Under the pieces are notes generated by a model that ran no database searches, was not told the origin of the DNA, and saw nothing but the letters and a program-made list of their open reading frames with translations. A program made the translations under genes and the position numbers. Of a stretch of 8,784 nucleotides of DNA, positions 6,679-8,784 are shown piece by piece. Origin of the DNA: CAUTNH01 sp963540225 (GTDB lineage: Bacteria; Bacillota_I; Bacilli_A; Acholeplasmatales; Acholeplasmataceae); NCBI GenBank assembly GCA_963540225.1, contig CAUTNH010000033.1:1-8784 (forward strand), read 5' to 3'. Every line of letters begins with the position of its first letter. Positions within the stretch are counted from its first letter, which is position 1.

Positions 6679-7365
6679 TTAGTATACAATATGATTTTCT
6701 TTTAGTCTTTTATCATTTTCTTTATAATTTGAATCAAGAAGTCCTAGTATATTATAAAAATCCTTGGAATGGTTTTGAACTAGAAAGTGAGTATATTCAT
6801 GTAAGAGAAGATGAAAGAGATTTTCTTTTTCAAGTTTTATCATAAATAAGGAAATACAGATATAATTATTTAGATAGTCGCAATACCCATATTTAGTTTT
6901 AAGCCTTTTATATTTAATAGGAACTAGTTTAATATTTAAATTATTTAATTTATCTTTATATATATTGTTAAACTCGTATACCTTCTTGTTTAATAAATCA
7001 ATTGAGATTCTTCTTTTTATATTATCCAAGGCTTTATTTTTATATCTGGTATTTATATATATAATATTGTTTATATCATCAATAAGATATAAAGATTTTA
7101 CATTTAGATAAGATATTTCATATCTTTTACCAAATATTATAAAACTATTAGAGTTTTCAAAATTCTTTAAATTTATTAAAACCATATTATAGAATTTATT
7201 AAATTTATTGGAAATATAATCTTTGGCGAATTCTAGGTTGTGATATTTCCCAATTCTTGCAAGCACAAATCCATTTTCGACTTTGAAATAACTTGATTTA
7301 TTAGTTGTTTTTATAAATCTAACATTTAATATCTTATTATTATTTTTTAAAATAATCTCATTCAT
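6679..7365 (-). CDS. YgjP/SprT-like zinc metallopeptidase (DUF45 type)
   Basis: A 228-residue soluble protein whose C-terminal part matches the YgjP-like metallopeptidase pattern: HEYTH (H189, E190, H193) and a third ligand histidine in QNHS (H199), giving the HExxH-x5-H spacing of this family. The usual WGSC segment before the active site reads YGYC here (Y159-C162), so the family signature is divergent although the zinc ligands are intact. The N-terminal half is the beta-rich region expected for the family (length usually about 220-240). There is no signal peptide or membrane segment, and the substrate is unknown. The ATG at 7365 overlaps the upstream U32 gene through ATGAATGA, and no good ribosome binding site is visible, so translation probably depends on coupling. 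It is the last gene of the operon before the riboswitch; no clear terminator follows its TAA. Confidence 0.82.
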   Translation of the reverse strand: MNEIILKNNNKILNVRFIKTTNKSSYFKVENGFVLARIGKYHNLEFAKDYISNKFNKFYNMVLINLKNFENSNSFIIFGKRYEISYLNVKSLYLIDDINNIIYINTRYKNKALDNIKRRISIDLLNKKVYEFNNIYKDKLNNLNIKLVPIKYKRLKTKYGYCDYLNNYICISLFMIKLEKENLFHLLLHEYTHFLVQNHSKDFYNILGLLDSNYKENDKRLKENHIVY

Positions 7366-8533
7366 AAATTATTTTTAAAAGATTTCCTCTCTCACATTTC
7401 ATATCTAGTTTAAATGAATAAACCTCTTCTGGATGGTTTGCAAATTCTACAGGATTATTTTTTTCATCACATAAATTAGAAATGATAAAATCTTCGCTTT
7501 TTCCATTTTTTGAAAAAAGATATGCCTTAGAATTGTTATAAAATTTATTTTTACATTTCACATAGCATCTTTTATTAGTATCATCATAATCTATTACAAG
7601 TGCTATAAAGTTTTGTTTAGGGGAAGTTTTTATAAATTTATATATTTGGGTATTATTTGAAAAATCATTATTTATCCCCCATGTTATATATTCTCTTCCA
7701 CCAGCTGTTAATATTTCTTTTTCAAGCATATAATAGTCATTTTCTTTTAAATTATCACTATTATCAATTAAATATCTATAAATATTTATAATCGTTGCAA
7801 GATAGTTTTCGCTTTTCATTCTACCTTCTATTTTATAGGATTGGACATTTTTAAGTTTTAATATTTCATTTATATAACTGATTGTTTTTAAGTCTTTTGA
7901 TGAGAGTGAAAACTCTTTATCAGATATTTTTTTACCATCATCATATAGTTTATAAATCCAACGACAACTATGAGCACAATCTCCTCTGTTGGCATCTCGT
8001 TTTGTCATTATATTAGATAAAATACATCTTCCGGAATAACTCATACAGCATCCACCGTGAATAAATATTTCAAGATCTATATTTGATTTTAAATCTTTTA
8101 TATCATCTAGTGTAAGTTCTCTGGCAAGAATTACTCTTTTAGCATTTAATTTTTCATAGTATTTTATAGCATATGAGTTAGTAGCAGACAATTGTGTAGA
8201 TATAAAGACATTAAGTCCTATTTTTCTAGCAACTTTTATAAAATAAAGGCTTGATAAAATAACGCCGTGCACTTTTGTTTTTTTAAGACTTTTAAAAAAT
8301 TTTTTAACATCTTTTAAATCACTATTTTTAGGAATTATATTAGATGTTACATAAACCTTTTTACCTATTTTATCGGCATTTTCTACTAAATTTTTAAGAT
8401 TTTTAAAATCAATATTGGATGCTCTTTTTCTAAGTGAAAATTTATTAAGTCCAATATATATTGCATCAGCACCATTTTCAAATGCTAAAATAGCTTTTTC
8501 TATTGTGCTTGCTGGGGCTAGTAACTCATTCAT
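7358..8533 (-). CDS. U32 family tRNA 5-hydroxyuridine synthesis protein (TrhP2/YrrO-like)
   Basis: A U32 'peptidase' family member of 391 residues. Its best-studied relatives (E. coli TrhP, B. subtilis TrhP1/TrhP2) are needed for prephenate-dependent hydroxylation of uridine 34 in tRNA anticodons, giving ho5U. The diagnostic block is clear: FIHGGCCMSYSGRC, then RDANRGDCAHSCRW, with C163, C170, C186 and C190 as the expected iron-sulfur ligands, and KIEGRMKSENYLA at 235-246. C162 is an extra cysteine beside the canonical one. An N-terminal TIM-barrel-like region begins MNELLAPAS, and a small beta-rich domain ends the protein. The ATG at 8533 is supported by AGAAGG seven bases upstream. Both ends overlap neighbours by eight bases, and the gene upstream is a second U32 protein, the same pairing as yrrN-yrrO in Bacillus. 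Some U32 proteins are reported as collagenases, but the Cys block and pairing favour the tRNA role. Confidence 0.9.
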   Translation of the reverse strand: MNELLAPASTIEKAILAFENGADAIYIGLNKFSLRKRASNIDFKNLKNLVENADKIGKKVYVTSNIIPKNSDLKDVKKFFKSLKKTKVHGVILSSLYFIKVARKIGLNVFISTQLSATNSYAIKYYEKLNAKRVILARELTLDDIKDLKSNIDLEIFIHGGCCMSYSGRCILSNIMTKRDANRGDCAHSCRWIYKLYDDGKKISDKEFSLSSKDLKTISYINEILKLKNVQSYKIEGRMKSENYLATIINIYRYLIDNSDNLKENDYYMLEKEILTAGGREYITWGINNDFSNNTQIYKFIKTSPKQNFIALVIDYDDTNKRCYVKCKNKFYNNSKAYLFSKNGKSEDFIISNLCDEKNNPVEFANHPEEVYSFKLDMKCERGNLLKIIYE

Positions 8534-8783
8534 TTATAGACCTTCTTATTTTAATAATATCATCTAAATTTAAAAATAATTGATCAAATATGAAATAATC
8601 AAGACCATCTAAGCTATTTACATCATCTACTAAATTTATAATATCTGATGTATAAATTGTAGTTGAAGAACTATCTTCTAAAATTGGTAGTTTTTTATTT
8701 TGTCTTTCATTTTCTATTAGATAATATGTTTTCTTGCTTGGATCAAATTTTAAGTTATATTCATTTTTAAAATTTGTAAGAAG
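8526..8783 (-). CDS. U32 family protein, C-terminal part (TrhP1/YrrN-like), truncated by window edge
   Basis: The last 85 codons of a minus-strand gene that enters from the right edge; the reading frame starts with the codon at 8783-8781 and ends at TGA 8526-8528. The visible part reads YYLIENERQNKKLPI, then a polar turn, then TTIYTSDIINLVDD and LDYFIFDQL. This is the pattern near the C-terminus of the shorter U32 protein of Bacilli (YrrN/TrhP1), where an LxExxR..xxPI..D..TxIY-S segment precedes a final domain. The Fe-S or substrate-binding residues cannot be seen from this fragment. The stop overlaps the start of the second U32 gene by eight bases (ATGAATGA), matching the expected trhP1-trhP2 pair. 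Identification rests on a short segment plus this neighbourhood. Confidence 0.75.
   Translation of the reverse strand, partial: LLTNFKNEYNLKFDPSKKTYYLIENERQNKKLPILEDSSSTTIYTSDIINLVDDVNSLDGLDYFIFDQLFLNLDDIIKIRRSINE
8541..8546 (-). promoter_or_regulatory. Ribosome binding site of the TrhP2-like gene
   Basis: AGAAGG on the minus strand, inside the 3' end of the upstream U32 gene and seven bases before the ATG at 8533; it supports that start. Confidence 0.65.
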
Positions 8784-8784
8784 C

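Noticed and set aside
1..8784. Mobile element, CRISPR array, or defence system
   Set aside because: There is no transposase or integrase, no regularly spaced repeats, no terminal inverted repeats and no tRNA-linked duplications; all recognised genes are core-type metabolism, tRNA modification, transport or signalling.

Overview
This is an AT-rich window, read here as a low-GC Gram-positive genome (Bacillota, probably a Bacilli/Mollicutes-adjacent lineage). The placement is inference from base composition, strong AGGAGG-type ribosome binding sites and the gene families present. TGA works as a stop: it ends at least three genes (3817-3819, 7358-7360, 8526-8528), and tryptophan is encoded by TGG. 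This is therefore not the Mycoplasma genetic code.

Left arm, + strand (1-3850). Four co-directional, tightly packed genes run in order: (1) a large protein, open at the left edge, with sensor-like domains followed by a GGDEF-like and an EAL-like domain that have both lost their catalytic motifs; (2) a 63-residue small protein that I do not recognise; (3) queH, an epoxyqueuosine reductase that starts at GTG inside the previous stop codon; (4) an S51-family serine peptidase. The array ends at a strong hairpin terminator (3821-3850). That terminator also serves the convergent minus-strand ATPase, and the ATPase stop codon lies inside its stem.

Middle, - strand (3830-6662). A full-length P2A-type cation ATPase is preceded by a 5' leader that I read as a yybP-ykoY manganese riboswitch. 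Visible elements are the 5' GGGGAGUAGC, the UCAUCA/CGG internal loop, the 3' GCAAGACC, and a U-tract terminator that shares the AAGACCA strand with aptamer stem P1. This predicts Mn2+-induced expression and points to a metal-efflux role. The protein nevertheless keeps every SERCA-type Ca2+ ligand I can align, including those of site I.

Right arm, - strand (6679-8784). Three genes overlap as an operon: the C-terminal part of a U32 protein (TrhP1/YrrN-like, running off the right edge), a complete second U32 protein (TrhP2/YrrO-like), and a small YgjP/SprT-like zinc metallopeptidase. Both junctions are the same 8-base overlap, ATGAATGA. The U32 pair is expected to hydroxylate U34 of tRNAs. Together with queH, the window therefore carries enzymes for two different wobble-base modifications.

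There is no gene-free stretch longer than 170 bases. I saw no insertion sequence, CRISPR array, tRNA or rRNA.
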